From Sandaracinus sp. (GTDB lineage: Bacteria > Myxococcota_A > Polyangia > Polyangiales > Houyiibacteriaceae): a DNA stretch of 64,000 bases. The notes beneath the pieces are model-generated. The model was given only the letters and a program-made list of their open reading frames with translations, made no database searches and was not told where the DNA came from. The translations under genes were made by a program, and so were the position numbers. Positions within the stretch are counted from its first letter, which is position 1, and each line of letters opens with the position of its first letter. Of the stretch, positions 10,882 through 20,514 are shown in pieces. Location: assembly GCA_002699025.1 (NCBI GenBank), contig PABA01000232.1, positions 1 through 64,000 on the forward strand, in the 5' to 3' direction.

Positions 10882-12792
10882 CTACAGGTCCAGCTCTTCC
10901 GCGTCGGCGTGGGCCGCGTGCTCCATGATGAACGAGTAGCGGGGCGCCGCGTCCTTGCCCATCAGGTCCGTCATCAGCTCGTCCGTGCCGAGCGCGTCGT
11001 CCACGATCACCTTCAGCGCCCGCCGCTTGTGCTTGTCGAGCGTCGTCGCCTTCAGGTCCTCGGCCGGCATCTCGCCGAGACCCTTGAAGCGGCTGATGTC
11101 GGGCTTCACGTTCTTCGGCAGCCCGGCGAGGATCTGGTCCCGGTCGTGGTCGTCGAGGGCCCAGTGGGTCTCCTTGCCCGCGTCGATCCGGTAGAGCGGC
11201 GGCATCGCCAGGTAGACGTGCCCCTCGCGGATGAGCCCGGGCATCATCCGGTAGAAGAAGGTCAGCAGCAGCGTCGAGATGTGCAGCCCGTCCGCGTCGG
11301 CGTCCATCAGCAGGAAGATGCGCCCGTAGCGGAGCTTGCTGATGTCGAAGGCCTTGCCGATGCCGCAGCCGAGCGCGTCGACGATGTTCTGGAGCTCCTT
11401 GTTCGCGAGCACCTGCTTCGCGCTCGCCCGCTCGGCGTTCAGCACCTTCCCGCGGAGCGGCAGGATCGCCTGCGTGCGCCGGTCGCGCCCCTGCTTCGCG
11501 CTCCCGCCGGCGCTGTCGCCCTCGACCAGGAAGAGCTCGCTCTCCTCCGGGTCCGTGCTCTGGCAGTCGCTCAGCTTGCCCGGCAGGTTCAGCCGGTGGC
11601 TCACGGCGCTCTTGCGCTTGACGCTCCGCACCGCCGCCCGGCTCGCCTCCCGCGCCCGCGCCGCGATGATGATGCGCGCGAGGATCGCCTCCGCCGCCGA
11701 GCGGTTCTCGAGGAGCCACTGCTCGAAGGCCGTGCGCACCAGGTTGTCGACCGCGCCCGAGACCTCCGTGTTGTTCAGGCGCGTCTTGGTCTGCCCCTGG
11801 AACTGGGGCTCGCGCACGTAGACGCTGAGGATCGCGACGAGCCCCTCGCGGATGTCCTCGGCGGCGATCTTCACGCCGCGCACCTTCACGTCGTGCACGT
11901 CGATGTAGCCGCGGATGGCCTTCGTCAGCGCCGCCTTCAAGCCGTTCTCGTGCGTGCCGCCGTTCGCCGTCGGGATGCCGTTCGCGAAGGTCTCGATGCC
12001 CTCGTTCGGCGCCTCGGTCCACTGCATCACCAGCTCGAGGCGCACGTCCGCGTCCTCGCGCTCGAGCGTGAAGGGCTCCGGGTGCACGGCGGGCTTGCCG
12101 CTCTCCGTGATGCGCTTCTGCAGGTACTCGACGATCCCGTCCGGGTGCTCGAACTCCTCCCGGCTGCCCTTCTCGTCCTTGAAGACGATCTTCAGGCCCT
12201 TGTGGAGGTAGCTCTTCGCCTCGAGCCGCTCCCGGATCTTCGCCGCGTCGAACTTCGCCTTCGCCCCGAAGATCTTCGCGTCCGGCCGGAAGTGGATCTG
12301 CGTGCCGCGCTTCGAGGTCTTGCCGGCGCTCTTCAGCTTCGTCGTCGCCCGCCCGCGCCCGTAGGTCTGGACGTAGCCCTTTCCCTCGCGCCAGACGGTC
12401 GCCGTCATCTCCTCGCTGAGCGCGTTCACGACCGAGGAGCCGACGCCGTGGAGGCCGCCGCTGACCTGGTAGCTCTTGCCCTCGAACTTCCCGCCCGCGT
12501 GGAGCGTCGTCAGGATCAGCTCGAGCGCCGAGCGCTTGTGCTTCGGGTGCTTGTCGACGGGGATGCCGCGCCCGTTGTCGCTCACGGTCGCGCCCTTGAG
12601 GTCCCTGTCGAGCTCCACCTCGATGCGCGTCGCGTGCCCGTTGATCGCCTCGTCCACCGAGTTGTCGACGATCTCCCAGAGCAGGTGGTGGTAGCCGGCC
12701 GCGTCCGTGCCGCCGATGTACATGGCCGGGCGCTTGCGCACCGGCTCCAGCCCCTCGAGGACCTCGATGTCCTTCGCGGTGTAGGCCGCCAT
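10882..12792 (-). CDS. parE: DNA topoisomerase IV subunit B (ATPase)
   Basis: This 636-residue type IIA topoisomerase ATPase subunit pairs with the adjacent parC product to decatenate chromosomes. The GHKL ATPase motifs are intact ([34 protein letters not shown]). The TOPRIM domain carries [25 protein letters not shown] and DADADGLHI, the last slightly off the common DxDxDGSHI. The length fits ParE or a short GyrB. I favour ParE because it is directly fused in an operon with a ParC-like subunit. The ATG at 12792 overlaps the parC stop (TGATG), so subunits are made in step. GyrB is the alternative name. Confidence 0.88.
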   Translation of the reverse strand: MAAYTAKDIEVLEGLEPVRKRPAMYIGGTDAAGYHHLLWEIVDNSVDEAINGHATRIEVELDRDLKGATVSDNGRGIPVDKHPKHKRSALELILTTLHAGGKFEGKSYQVSGGLHGVGSSVVNALSEEMTATVWREGKGYVQTYGRGRATTKLKSAGKTSKRGTQIHFRPDAKIFGAKAKFDAAKIRERLEAKSYLHKGLKIVFKDEKGSREEFEHPDGIVEYLQKRITESGKPAVHPEPFTLEREDADVRLELVMQWTEAPNEGIETFANGIPTANGGTHENGLKAALTKAIRGYIDVHDVKVRGVKIAAEDIREGLVAILSVYVREPQFQGQTKTRLNNTEVSGAVDNLVRTAFEQWLLENRSAAEAILARIIIAARAREASRAAVRSVKRKSAVSHRLNLPGKLSDCQSTDPEESELFLVEGDSAGGSAKQGRDRRTQAILPLRGKVLNAERASAKQVLANKELQNIVDALGCGIGKAFDISKLRYGRIFLLMDADADGLHISTLLLTFFYRMMPGLIREGHVYLAMPPLYRIDAGKETHWALDDHDRDQILAGLPKNVKPDISRFKGLGEMPAEDLKATTLDKHKRRALKVIVDDALGTDELMTDLMGKDAAPRYSFIMEHAAHADAEELDL

Positions 12793-15185
12793 CACTCTTC
12801 CTCGTCCGGCGCCGGGAACCCGGGCAGGGTCGGCTCCTGGTAGACCATGCCGGCCACGACGCCGCGCTTGAACATCTCGTTGCCCTTCCCGCCGCGCGAG
12901 ACCACCTGGTACTTGCGGGTCGAGATCCGGTAGTCGCTCCCGCCGTCGCGCTGGACGACGAGCGCGTCCGAGTCGCTCTTCAGGAGCTGCGCGGCGATCA
13001 CCATGTCGCCCTTGCCGAGCTTGATGAGCATCACGCCCTTGCCCGGGCCGGCGAGGAGCGAGACCTCCTCGGCCTCGCAGATCAGCGCGCGCCGCTTCTC
13101 CGTGGCGCAGGCGAGCCGGTCGCCCTCCTCGACCACGTCCACGTAGACGACCTCGTCGCCCTTCGCCGGGCGCGCGTACTTGCGCCCGGCGCGCGTCGAG
13201 GGGTCCCGGTGACCGCGGAGCGAGAAGCGGAGCGAGTAGCCCTTGCGCGTCACGGCGACGCAGTGCGGCTCCTCCGGCTCCTCCGCGTCCTCGCTCGGCT
13301 CGGGCACCTCGAGGAAGCGCGGGTCCATGCCGATCATGGCGACGATGCGCTCGCCGTCGCGCATCTTGAACATGGACTGGACCGGGTTGCCGTAGCCGGT
13401 GGTGGCCGGCACGTCGACGATGCGCGTCACGTAGCAGACGCCGCGCGAGCTGAAGAGCGCCACCGCCGCGCGCGTGGAGCCGGCGACCACCTCGAGGACG
13501 GCGTCGCCATCGCGGACCCGCGTCGTCGAGACGTCCTTCACGACCTTCTGGCGCTTGATCCAGCCCTGCTGCGTCAGGACGACCATGGCGTCCTCGTCGA
13601 CGATGAAGGCCTCCGGATCGTACTCGGGCTCGTCCAGCTCCTTGACGATCTGCGTGCGCCGCACGTCGCCGTAGGTCTGCTCGAGCTCGTGGAGCTCGGC
13701 ACGCACCAGGTTCCAGCGGTCCTTCTCGCTCTGCAGGAGCTTGCGGAGCCGCTTGGCCTCCTTCTGCTTCGCCTCGAGCTCCTCCCGGAGCAGGAGGATC
13801 TGCAGCCGCGCGAGCCGGTGCAGGCGCAGCTCGAGGATGGCGTCGACCTGGAGCTCGTCCAGCTCGAAGCGCTTCATCAGCTTCTTCGCCGCGTCCGCCT
13901 TGTCCTCCGAGCGGCGGATGATGCGGATGGTCTCGTCGAGGGCGTCGAAGATGGTGATGAAGCCCTCGAGGACGTGGATGCGCTTCTCGAGCTGGTCGAG
14001 CTCGAACTGGAGGCGCTTCGTCACGACCTCGAGGCGGAAGTCGAGGAAGTGGCCGAGGATGTCGCGCAGCTCGAGGCGGCGCGGGGCGGCGATGTCCTCC
14101 TTCTCCGTGGGGACCAGGCAGGTGAGGTCGAAGGAGACCGTGCTCTGCAGCGGCGTGTTCTTGTAGAGGTACGCCATGATCAGCTGCGGATCGGCGTTCT
14201 TCTTGATCTCGCAGACGACGCGCGTCTCCTCCGTCGACTCGTCGCGGACGTCGAGGAGCGGCGGCATCTTCTTCTTGACGATCACCTCGGCGATCTTCTC
14301 GACGACGCTGCCGCGCTTCACCTCGTAGGGGATGGAGGTGATGACGATGCGCGGGTTGTCCCGGCGGCTCTCGGGCTCCTCGAGGGTCCACTCGCCGCGG
14401 AGCTTCAGCGTCCCCTTGCCCTTCTCGTAGACGTCGACGATCTCGTCGCGGCTCGAGATGAGCTGGCCGCCCGTCGGGAAGTCGGGGCCCTTGATCGTGC
14501 GGAGCAGGTTGCGGGTGCTGATGTCCGGATCGTCGATCATCCGGATGCAGGCCTTCACCACCTCGCCGAGGTTGTGCGGCGGGATGGAGGTCGCCATGCC
14601 CACGGCGATGCCCTGCACGCCGTTGACGAGCAGGTTCGGGAAGCGCGCCGGGAGCACGACCGGCTCGAAGCGGACGCCGTCGAAGGTCGGGCGGAAGGCG
14701 ACCGTCTTCTTGGAGAGCTCCTCGAGGAGCTCGCCGCTGATCTTCTGGAGCCGCGCCTCCGTGTAACGCATGGCCGCGGCCGAGTCGCCGTCGGGCGAGC
14801 CGAAATTGCCGCGCCCGTCGACGAGGGGCGCGCGCATGGTGAAGCCCTGCGCGAGGCGGACGAGGGCGTCGTAGATCGCCGAGTCGCCGTGCGGGTGGAA
14901 CTTGCCCATGACCTCGCCGACGATGGCCGCGCTCTTGCGGTACTTGGCGTCGTGGCGGAGCCGGAGCTCGTTCCACATCGCGTAGAGGATGCGGCGCTGC
15001 ACCGGTTTGAGGCCGTCGCGCACGTCCGGGAGCGCGCGGCTCGAGATGACGCTGAGGGCGTAGTTGAGATAGCGGCGCTGGAGCTCGTCCTTCAGCGAGG
15101 CCTCCTCGAAGGGGGCCAGCGGGAGGTCCTGCTGCTCGGGCTTCTTCCGCTTCTTCCTGGTCTTCGGTTTCTTCGGTGGAGCCAT
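12792..15185 (-). CDS. parC: DNA topoisomerase IV subunit A
   Basis: This 797-residue DNA breakage-reunion subunit has a Lys-rich N-terminal tail ([15 protein letters not shown]). The winged-helix/tower core follows, with [11 protein letters not shown], the quinolone-region [17 protein letters not shown] and the active-site tyrosine in [13 protein letters not shown] coiled coil at roughly 400-500 leads into a six-bladed C-terminal beta-pinwheel. A canonical GyrA box is absent; only RGGKGNEMF occurs, near the last blade. That is why I call it ParC rather than GyrA. The serine of HPHGDS is the wild-type residue at the classical quinolone-resistance position. The ATG at 15185 opens the conserved reading; the upstream extension is low-complexity. 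Confidence 0.86.
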   Translation of the reverse strand: MAPPKKPKTRKKRKKPEQQDLPLAPFEEASLKDELQRRYLNYALSVISSRALPDVRDGLKPVQRRILYAMWNELRLRHDAKYRKSAAIVGEVMGKFHPHGDSAIYDALVRLAQGFTMRAPLVDGRGNFGSPDGDSAAAMRYTEARLQKISGELLEELSKKTVAFRPTFDGVRFEPVVLPARFPNLLVNGVQGIAVGMATSIPPHNLGEVVKACIRMIDDPDISTRNLLRTIKGPDFPTGGQLISSRDEIVDVYEKGKGTLKLRGEWTLEEPESRRDNPRIVITSIPYEVKRGSVVEKIAEVIVKKKMPPLLDVRDESTEETRVVCEIKKNADPQLIMAYLYKNTPLQSTVSFDLTCLVPTEKEDIAAPRRLELRDILGHFLDFRLEVVTKRLQFELDQLEKRIHVLEGFITIFDALDETIRIIRRSEDKADAAKKLMKRFELDELQVDAILELRLHRLARLQILLLREELEAKQKEAKRLRKLLQSEKDRWNLVRAELHELEQTYGDVRRTQIVKELDEPEYDPEAFIVDEDAMVVLTQQGWIKRQKVVKDVSTTRVRDGDAVLEVVAGSTRAAVALFSSRGVCYVTRIVDVPATTGYGNPVQSMFKMRDGERIVAMIGMDPRFLEVPEPSEDAEEPEEPHCVAVTRKGYSLRFSLRGHRDPSTRAGRKYARPAKGDEVVYVDVVEEGDRLACATEKRRALICEAEEVSLLAGPGKGVMLIKLGKGDMVIAAQLLKSDSDALVVQRDGGSDYRISTRKYQVVSRGGKGNEMFKRGVVAGMVYQEPTLPGFPAPDEEE

Positions 15186-15413
15186 GGGGGAGCGACGAGT
15201 CGGTGGGGCGGTGCGGGGGCCGGAGGGGCCGGGCGCGCGCCAATGCGCACCTGCACTGCCGTTCAGTCGCGACGCATCGGATACCAAGAGCCGGGGAGTG
15301 CGAGCAAGAATCGCGCGGGATACCTCCTGGAGGGGCCCTCAGCGGGCGCGCTCCGGCCCGCGCGCGCCGGGTCGGGATGGCGGGGAGCGCTCGCGGAGCG
15401 GCGGCGCTTGCTC

Positions 15414-15419
15414 TATGGT
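15414..15419 (+). promoter_or_regulatory. -10 element TATGGT of a leaderless gene
   Basis: TATGGT ends 6 nt before the GTG at 15426, so transcription should start on the start codon itself. Confidence 0.5.
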
Positions 15420-15425
15420 CGCGCC

Positions 15426-16190
15426 GTGCCGACGGCGACGCAGCGGCTGCTCAGCCTCCCCGACGTGGAGGAGATCTTCCAGGCCTTCGTGCGCAACGCG
15501 AACGCGCTCGGCGCGCAGGCGAGGACGGCGCGGGCGCCGACCGAGTACGGCGGGGCCGATCGCAGCATCGAGGCCTCGAGCGAGATCCCGGTGCCGGCGC
15601 GGGATTCGGCGCCGGCCGTGATCTCGCTGGGGGCCGTGCCGATCAGCGGCGAGCCGCAGACCCAGCCCCAGGTGTTCGGCAAGCCCACCGAGGAGGCGAT
15701 CCACGAGGAGCTCGCCGCCAGCCGTGAGGAGCTGCTCGGCGAGCCCGTCTCACGGACGCCCGGATCGACGACGCAGCGGCTCGAGGCGGAGAAGCTCGTG
15801 CCCGACGTGGAGAGCGTGCGGCCGCCGAAGCCGCCGGTGCCCGAGCGGAGCGAGGACGGGCAGATCCCGGCGCGGGAGCTCGACCGGATGATGGCCGACA
15901 TGACCGTGCTGCTCCGCTACGGGCATCGGACCGAGGTCGCCGACCAGCTCGACGAGCTCCTGCGGAAGTATCCGGAGGACTTGCTGCTCTTGCGGCGCGT
16001 GGCCGAGTTCCACCTGGAGACCGGGAGTCGGGCGCTGGCCATCGAGTGCCTCTTCCGGCTGGCGACGGGGCTCTTCGAGCGGCGGAACATCCACGGGATG
16101 CGGGCCGCGCTCGAGCAGGTGCAGGTGCTCGACCCGGAGAACGCCCGCGCCCACAAGCTGCTCTCGCTCCTCGAGCGCCGCGAAGCCTAG
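15426..16190 (+). CDS. Helical-repeat (TPR-like) protein
   Basis: This 254-residue cytoplasmic protein has a disordered Pro/Glu-rich N-terminal half. The C-terminal half is helical, about residues 155-254, with paired helices that look like two or three TPR units ([55 protein letters not shown]). No Shine-Dalgarno sequence is seen. The GTG at 15426 is chosen because a TATGGT -10 hexamer ends six bases earlier, as in several neighbours with leaderless starts. TPR proteins scaffold complexes; the partner here is unknown. It is divergent from parC across 240 bp that hold no other gene I can support, and its 3' side is the GTCCGCAGGAC array. Confidence 0.75.
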   Translation: MPTATQRLLSLPDVEEIFQAFVRNANALGAQARTARAPTEYGGADRSIEASSEIPVPARDSAPAVISLGAVPISGEPQTQPQVFGKPTEEAIHEELAASREELLGEPVSRTPGSTTQRLEAEKLVPDVESVRPPKPPVPERSEDGQIPARELDRMMADMTVLLRYGHRTEVADQLDELLRKYPEDLLLLRRVAEFHLETGSRALAIECLFRLATGLFERRNIHGMRAALEQVQVLDPENARAHKLLSLLERREA

Positions 16191-16270
16191 CGCCAGACCT
16201 CCGGCCTGGCGCCGGAGCGGGATTCCTCCGAGGAGTCCCGCGAGAAGCGCGCGCCCGAGCCCACGAGAGA

Positions 16271-16545
16271 GCGTCCGCAGGACGCCCCCGCAGACGTCCG
16301 CAGGACTCCTAGAACGCGTCCGCAGGACTCTCAGAACGCGTCCGCAGGACTCCCAGAACGCGCGTCCGCAGGACTCCCAGAACGCGCGTCCGCAGGACTC
16401 TGTGAACGCGCGTCCGCAGGACTCTCTGAACGCGCGTCCGCAGGACTCCCAGAACGCGTCCGCAGGACGCCCAGAACGCGTCCGCAGGACTCTCTGAACG
16501 CGCGTCCGCAGGACTCCCAGAACGCGTCCGCAGGACTCCTCTTCC
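16271..16545. repeat. Array of 12 GTCCGCAGGAC dyad repeats
   Basis: Twelve copies of GTCCGCAGGAC start at 16273, 16296, 16318, 16340, 16364, 16388, 16412, 16436, 16458, 16480, 16504 and 16526. They are spaced 22-24 bp apart with a near-constant linker TCxCAGAACGC(GC). Each core is a dyad (GTCC-GCA-GGAC). The array fills most of the 403-bp convergent gap between the TPR-like gene and the GGDEF-like gene. Three further arrays occur at 35859-36053, 37850-37994 and 62730-62816. It is not a CRISPR: the 'spacers' are repeats themselves. Confidence 0.92.
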
Positions 16546-16593
16546 CGCGAAATCCCAAGGATTTCGCCAGAGCGGCCGGCCAGAGGGCGGCCG

Positions 16594-17199
16594 CTAGCGG
16601 AGCTGGTCTTCGGCCCAGTCGAGGACTTCGGCGCCCTCGTAGGCCGGGTCCGGGTAGACGAGGCTGGAGATGCGCTCGATGGCGCCGCTCCCCGCGCCGA
16701 CGTCCACCAGCTCGCGGACCCGCGTGATGAGCGGCCCGAGCCCGGCGGCGCGCATGCGAGGGAGCACGAGGGCGAAGCGGCGCGAGTACAGGAAGACCAT
16801 GTCGGTCCGCCGGAGCCGCTCGGTGACGGCGTCGAGGATGGACGCGTAGACCCCCTCGTTCACGTCGCGCACCATCGAGATCACGACCACGGCGAAGGTG
16901 TCGCCATAGCGGTCGGCGAGGTTCACCTGCTCCCGCAAGCGCTTGCGGAAGTAGCGCCCCTCGAGGAGCCGCGCCGACTGCTGCGCCGTGCCGTGGACGG
17001 CCACCTCGAGCACGTCCCGGAGGTCCTCCGGCGACCACTCGCGCGCCGGGAAGAGCTTCTGCGCCGACGCCGCGAGGCGCCGCGCGAAACGCTGCGCGAG
17101 AACCGGGTCCGCGCAGATACGTTCGAGATCACCCGATTGGAGGACATCCTCGTCCTCCTCCCCGAAGATCCGCTTCGCAGCCTCTGTGACCGTCGTCAC
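16594..17199 (-). CDS. Degenerate GGDEF-like protein
   Basis: This 201-residue soluble protein has a helical N-terminal half (residues 1-85). Its C-terminal half resembles the nucleotidyl-cyclase fold: RYGDTFAVVVISMVRDVNEG, then AVTERLRRTDMVFLYSRRFALVLPRM, then helices and a final strand. At the active-site hairpin the GG(D/E)EF signature is replaced by YSRRF, so di-GMP synthesis is not expected. A structural, sensory or partner-binding role is inferred. The GTG at 17199 is preferred because TATGCT (17206-17211) lies exactly 6 nt upstream, a leaderless arrangement; an ATG at 17241 would span that promoter. It is divergent from the next lipoprotein. Confidence 0.65.
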   Translation of the reverse strand: MTTVTEAAKRIFGEEDEDVLQSGDLERICADPVLAQRFARRLAASAQKLFPAREWSPEDLRDVLEVAVHGTAQQSARLLEGRYFRKRLREQVNLADRYGDTFAVVVISMVRDVNEGVYASILDAVTERLRRTDMVFLYSRRFALVLPRMRAAGLGPLITRVRELVDVGAGSGAIERISSLVYPDPAYEGAEVLDWAEDQLR

Positions 17200-17205
17200 G
17201 TCGCA

Positions 17206-17211
17206 AGCATA
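17206..17211 (-). promoter_or_regulatory. -10 element TATGCT of a leaderless gene
   Basis: TATGCT on the minus strand is separated by 6 nt from the GTG at 17199. Confidence 0.5.
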
Positions 17212-17375
17212 CCATGCCCGCCCCGCGAACCTTCCTCGCATCTGACGTCACCCTTGGAACGGCGAGCCGATCGTCGACTATCACCCCTCCGTGATCGGTG
17301 ATGGTCGGGAGCGCTCGGCTCTCCAGCAGCGCCTCCGGATGCGCAACAGCGGCCATGGGCGTACGATGCCGCGTC

Positions 17376-19277
17376 ATGCCACGTCATCGGTTCCTGTTCG
17401 CTACGGTCGTTCTGCTGTGCGTGTCAGCCTGTGGGGACAAGGACTTCTGCGGCGACCTCGTCGAGTCCGGCGACCGATGTGTCTGTCCCGAAGGAACGGC
17501 GCCTACCGAAGACGGTGTCGGTTGCCAGCTTGGAGATGGGGGAGTCATCTATCCCCCCGATGCTGCGCGCCCCGCCGATGGGGACGCTGGCCCTTCTTGT
17601 ACAGAAGCTGAAATGGGCTTCGCCGATGTCGACGGGGACGGCTTCGGAGACCCTCGTTCGCCTCTGGCTGGTTGCCCGGGCGACCCGGGTTTCTCCGACA
17701 ACGACCGGGATTGCGACGACGACTGCCCGGAGTGCTTCCCGGGCTCGCCAGAAGTCTGCGACGCGAGGGACAACGACTGCGACGGCAGTACGGACGGCCC
17801 TGCCGCCAGCCGAACGTGTACGGTGGGAGATGGAGTCCTCGCGGCGGAATGCTCCGGTGGCGCCTGCGTCATCTCGGAGTGCCTCGACAACGCAGGAGAC
17901 TGTGACGCAGACAGCGCCACGGGTTGCGAGACGGACCTCTCGGTAGCGGTGGAGCACTGCGGGATGTGCGGCAACGCTTGCGGAGCCTACGAGGTCTGCG
18001 TCGCCAGTCGTTGCGATGACCTGCCGAGGCCGAACTGGCTCGAACCCGCTACGGGCGAGTTCACACAGATCAACTTCCTCGAAGCGATGCCGGGCGGCCG
18101 GGTTCTGGCAGCAGGCAGCACCAGTGACGCGGTCGCTATCGGGGGGGAATCTTGGACTGGCGACTCGGGCGCCGATGCCGCGTTCGTGGTCCAGCTCGAC
18201 GCCACTGGCAGGGCCGATTGGCTGACCGTCTTCGAAGACGGGAGAATCGACTCGGTCGACACGAGCGGTTCCTCCGTGGTCGTGGCTCTCAGCTCTTGGC
18301 GCGGAACTCCGATCGTTCTCCCAGATGGAAGCACCGCCAATCCTGACGGGGAACCCATCGTACTCGTCATCTTGAGCGCCGAGGGGGAGATCGAGCGGGT
18401 CAGCGCAATCGCCGGTGGGGACGGCAGCTCTTGCAGCACCCTAGCGGGTTCCTCCGACGGGAGAGTTCATGCAATGTGCCCGTTTGTCGATACGATCGCT
18501 TCTCCGGCCACTCTTCGCCTCGAAGCTGCCTATGGAATCGCTCTCCTGACGTGGGACTCGGACGGGACCCTCTCGGCATCCACCAAACTCGGAGAATCCG
18601 CTGGCTACTTCCAGATGGGGCAAGGCGACGCGATACGAGATGCGATGTGCAATATCGGAGGTGTCCCGAGCGAACCACTCCAGGTCGGCGGGGTTGCGAT
18701 CGACCCCTTGCCGAATGCCCTCTTTCAATTGTGCATTGAGCCTGCGACTCGCCGGACTATTGGTGTCAGGCGCTTCTCCGACGGGGCCTTTCAGGTGAAC
18801 CAACTGCGAGTCCGTGTCCACGAGAGTTTCGGCGTGCTCGCAGCCGGAAAAATCAACTCGGACACAGCGGAGCGCGACTATTGGTTGACACGCAGAACGC
18901 TCTTCGGCGATCGCGTGTGGACCCAGGTCCTCGGTGGACCTGGAGCCGATCGTGGCGACTTCGTATCGATTGCCGCCACGGACGACAGCATCTTCTGGGC
19001 GTCGAGTGGGCGAGGACGGCTCCTAGCCGGCGAGCATGAGTTCTCCTCGCCATCGACGGACGGTTTCGTAGCGAGACTGGAGCCCGAGAGTGGCTCCACG
19101 CTTTGGCTCCACCAGCTGGCGGGGGAAGGGACCGAAGAACTGATCGTGGCTTCCGCGATCGGCAAGAACCTCTACATCGGAGGATTCTTCGAGCAGTCCC
19201 TTCTGTTCGACGCGGAAGGGCCCGAGGTACTCGGCTCCGACTCCGGCTTCGTCGGTTCCCTCAGAGTGCTGCAGTAG
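17376..19277 (+). CDS. Lipoprotein with MYXO-type Cys modules and a propeller-like domain
   Basis: This 633-residue lipoprotein has the lipobox VSAC near residue 20. An Asp-rich region with calcium-binding-like DVDGDGFGDP and DNDCDGSTDG motifs follows, then a Cys-rich VEHCGMCGNACGAYEVC module. About 400 residues of repeated blades come next (GGRVLAAGSTSDAVAIGG, DAAFVVQLDATGRADWL, DGFVARLEPESGSTLWL), as in SBBP-type beta-propellers. A TACGAT -10-like hexamer lies 8 nt before the ATG at 17376. Base composition and third-codon positions are clearly lower in GC than in surrounding genes (for example ttcgaagacgggagaatcga-type stretches). Acquisition from a less GC-rich relative is therefore likely. 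Exported; ligand unknown. Confidence 0.85.
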   Translation: MPRHRFLFATVVLLCVSACGDKDFCGDLVESGDRCVCPEGTAPTEDGVGCQLGDGGVIYPPDAARPADGDAGPSCTEAEMGFADVDGDGFGDPRSPLAGCPGDPGFSDNDRDCDDDCPECFPGSPEVCDARDNDCDGSTDGPAASRTCTVGDGVLAAECSGGACVISECLDNAGDCDADSATGCETDLSVAVEHCGMCGNACGAYEVCVASRCDDLPRPNWLEPATGEFTQINFLEAMPGGRVLAAGSTSDAVAIGGESWTGDSGADAAFVVQLDATGRADWLTVFEDGRIDSVDTSGSSVVVALSSWRGTPIVLPDGSTANPDGEPIVLVILSAEGEIERVSAIAGGDGSSCSTLAGSSDGRVHAMCPFVDTIASPATLRLEAAYGIALLTWDSDGTLSASTKLGESAGYFQMGQGDAIRDAMCNIGGVPSEPLQVGGVAIDPLPNALFQLCIEPATRRTIGVRRFSDGAFQVNQLRVRVHESFGVLAAGKINSDTAERDYWLTRRTLFGDRVWTQVLGGPGADRGDFVSIAATDDSIFWASSGRGRLLAGEHEFSSPSTDGFVARLEPESGSTLWLHQLAGEGTEELIVASAIGKNLYIGGFFEQSLLFDAEGPEVLGSDSGFVGSLRVLQ

Positions 19278-19295
19278 TGGGCAGACCCCGAGGGT

Positions 19296-20414
19296 TCAGG
19301 GGCAATGCTCCCCTAGCCCATCGAACGTATCGAGCGGATAGGAATCCCACTCGATCGATGGGTCGAACGGGTCCATCGAGTCCGTGTCGCCCATGATCAC
19401 GCTGCACTTGCGTCGGAGCGTCTGGTTCTGCGTACCGACACCACCTGCGCTCCACTCGCCACTGGCGGGCGCTTCGCCCACACGCCCGAAACTGTCCACC
19501 AGCACCCCCGCGCAGCGGAGCTCGTAGGCGTCGTCCCCGTTGTGGGAGATGCTGGTACCGGCGAGCTCGTCGCAGGCACTGGACAAGCCTGCGTCGGCCG
19601 AACCGTGGCATACGACGTAGCTCGCTCCTTCAGCGAGGGCTCCAGCCCCACTCAGGTCGATCGTACGACTCGAGCTGGTCGACCCGTTGCTGTAGAGGAG
19701 CAGGCTGCACATCGTCGCGTCTACTGTCCCGCCCACGGCGGTCACCTCGATGGCCTTGTTGTTGCTGGTGCCTTCGACGTACTCCGTCAGCAGCAGCTGG
19801 CCCTCTCCCATCGGGCCCGCGTCGGTGCCCGCGTCCTCCGCACCGGCGTCCGTGCCCGCGTCCATCGGCGGCACGTCGGCGTCCGTGCCGGCGTCCATCG
19901 GGGGCATCCCGGCGTCCGTGCCTGCGTCGTCTTCCGGGCCCGCGTCGACGCCCGCGTCCATCGGCATCTCGCCCGTGCAGAGGCCGGCCACGCAGTCGGC
20001 GTCGGGGCTCGTGCACATCACGTCCAGGCAGTCGCGGCTGAGCTGCACGCGGAGGGTGATCTCGTTTCCGCTCTCGAAGCGCGTCGGCGGCAGCACGCGC
20101 CGGATGCGCGGCTCGCCGGCCTGCAGGGCGAAGACCCGGATGCGGATGTTCTCCCCCACGCGCGCGTTGCCCGGCCGGATGGCCAGCGTCTGCGGCCAGG
20201 TGCCCGGGAGATCGGTCGTCCGATCGGCCATCGTGCCCGTCATCTCGCCCTCGACGACGACCCGAAGCTGGTCGATGTCCTCGGGGACGCGCAGGTCGCT
20301 CGAGGTGACCTCGATGACGATGGCCGTCTGATCGGCGCACCCGGCGAGCGCCGTGGCGAGGACGAGGAGCGTGACGGGGAGGAGGGAGGAAGCAGGCGAG
20401 GCCCGACGAGACAT
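19296..20414 (-). CDS. Lipoprotein with a lamin-tail-like domain
   Basis: This 372-residue lipoprotein has the lipobox LAGC near residue 25. An N-terminal Ig-like domain of about 110 residues (IVIEVTSSDLRVPEDIDQLR) follows, then a Cys-containing spacer and a long linker of D-A-G-T-D-A-G repeats. The C-terminal domain opens with LLLTEYVEGTSNNKAIEV, as lamin-tail (LTD) domains do in secreted bacterial nucleases and surface proteins. No nuclease domain accompanies it. TATGGT lies 7 nt upstream of the ATG at 20414. The 3' third of the gene is visibly lower in GC than the 5' part, matching the convergent neighbour. A recombination border inside the linker is plausible. Confidence 0.82.
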   Translation of the reverse strand: MSRRASPASSLLPVTLLVLATALAGCADQTAIVIEVTSSDLRVPEDIDQLRVVVEGEMTGTMADRTTDLPGTWPQTLAIRPGNARVGENIRIRVFALQAGEPRIRRVLPPTRFESGNEITLRVQLSRDCLDVMCTSPDADCVAGLCTGEMPMDAGVDAGPEDDAGTDAGMPPMDAGTDADVPPMDAGTDAGAEDAGTDAGPMGEGQLLLTEYVEGTSNNKAIEVTAVGGTVDATMCSLLLYSNGSTSSSRTIDLSGAGALAEGASYVVCHGSADAGLSSACDELAGTSISHNGDDAYELRCAGVLVDSFGRVGEAPASGEWSAGGVGTQNQTLRRKCSVIMGDTDSMDPFDPSIEWDSYPLDTFDGLGEHCP

Positions 20415-20421
20415 CCCCGTG

Positions 20422-20427
20422 ACCATA
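20422..20427 (-). promoter_or_regulatory. -10 element TATGGT
   Basis: Minus-strand TATGGT is 7 nt from the ATG at 20414. It fits the leaderless pattern seen repeatedly in the window. Confidence 0.45.
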
Positions 20428-20514
20428 GCTCGCCTCCCCCATCGGGGCACGGTGACGTGGACCGGCTTCACCCGACGGTCACGCCTCTCCGCACCCCCGC
20501 ATCGGCCCTCCTCC

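Noticed and set aside
10882-15185. Calling the topoisomerase pair gyrB-gyrA
   Set aside because: The A subunit lacks a canonical GyrA box at the first pinwheel blade, and the subunits lie directly overlapped as in parC-parE pairs. GyrA/GyrB remains possible but less likely.
16273-16545. Possible CRISPR array
   Set aside because: The intervals between repeats are themselves nearly identical and only about 11 bp. The core is an 11-bp dyad and no cas gene is present.
16331-17038. Long minus-strand reading frame of repeated R-S-P-A-D-A motifs
   Set aside because: It is a translation of the dyad array and of the antisense of the GGDEF-like gene; it has no start signal.
16594-17199. Active diguanylate cyclase
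   Set aside because: The GG(D/E)EF active-site hairpin is replaced by YSRRF, so catalysis is not expected.
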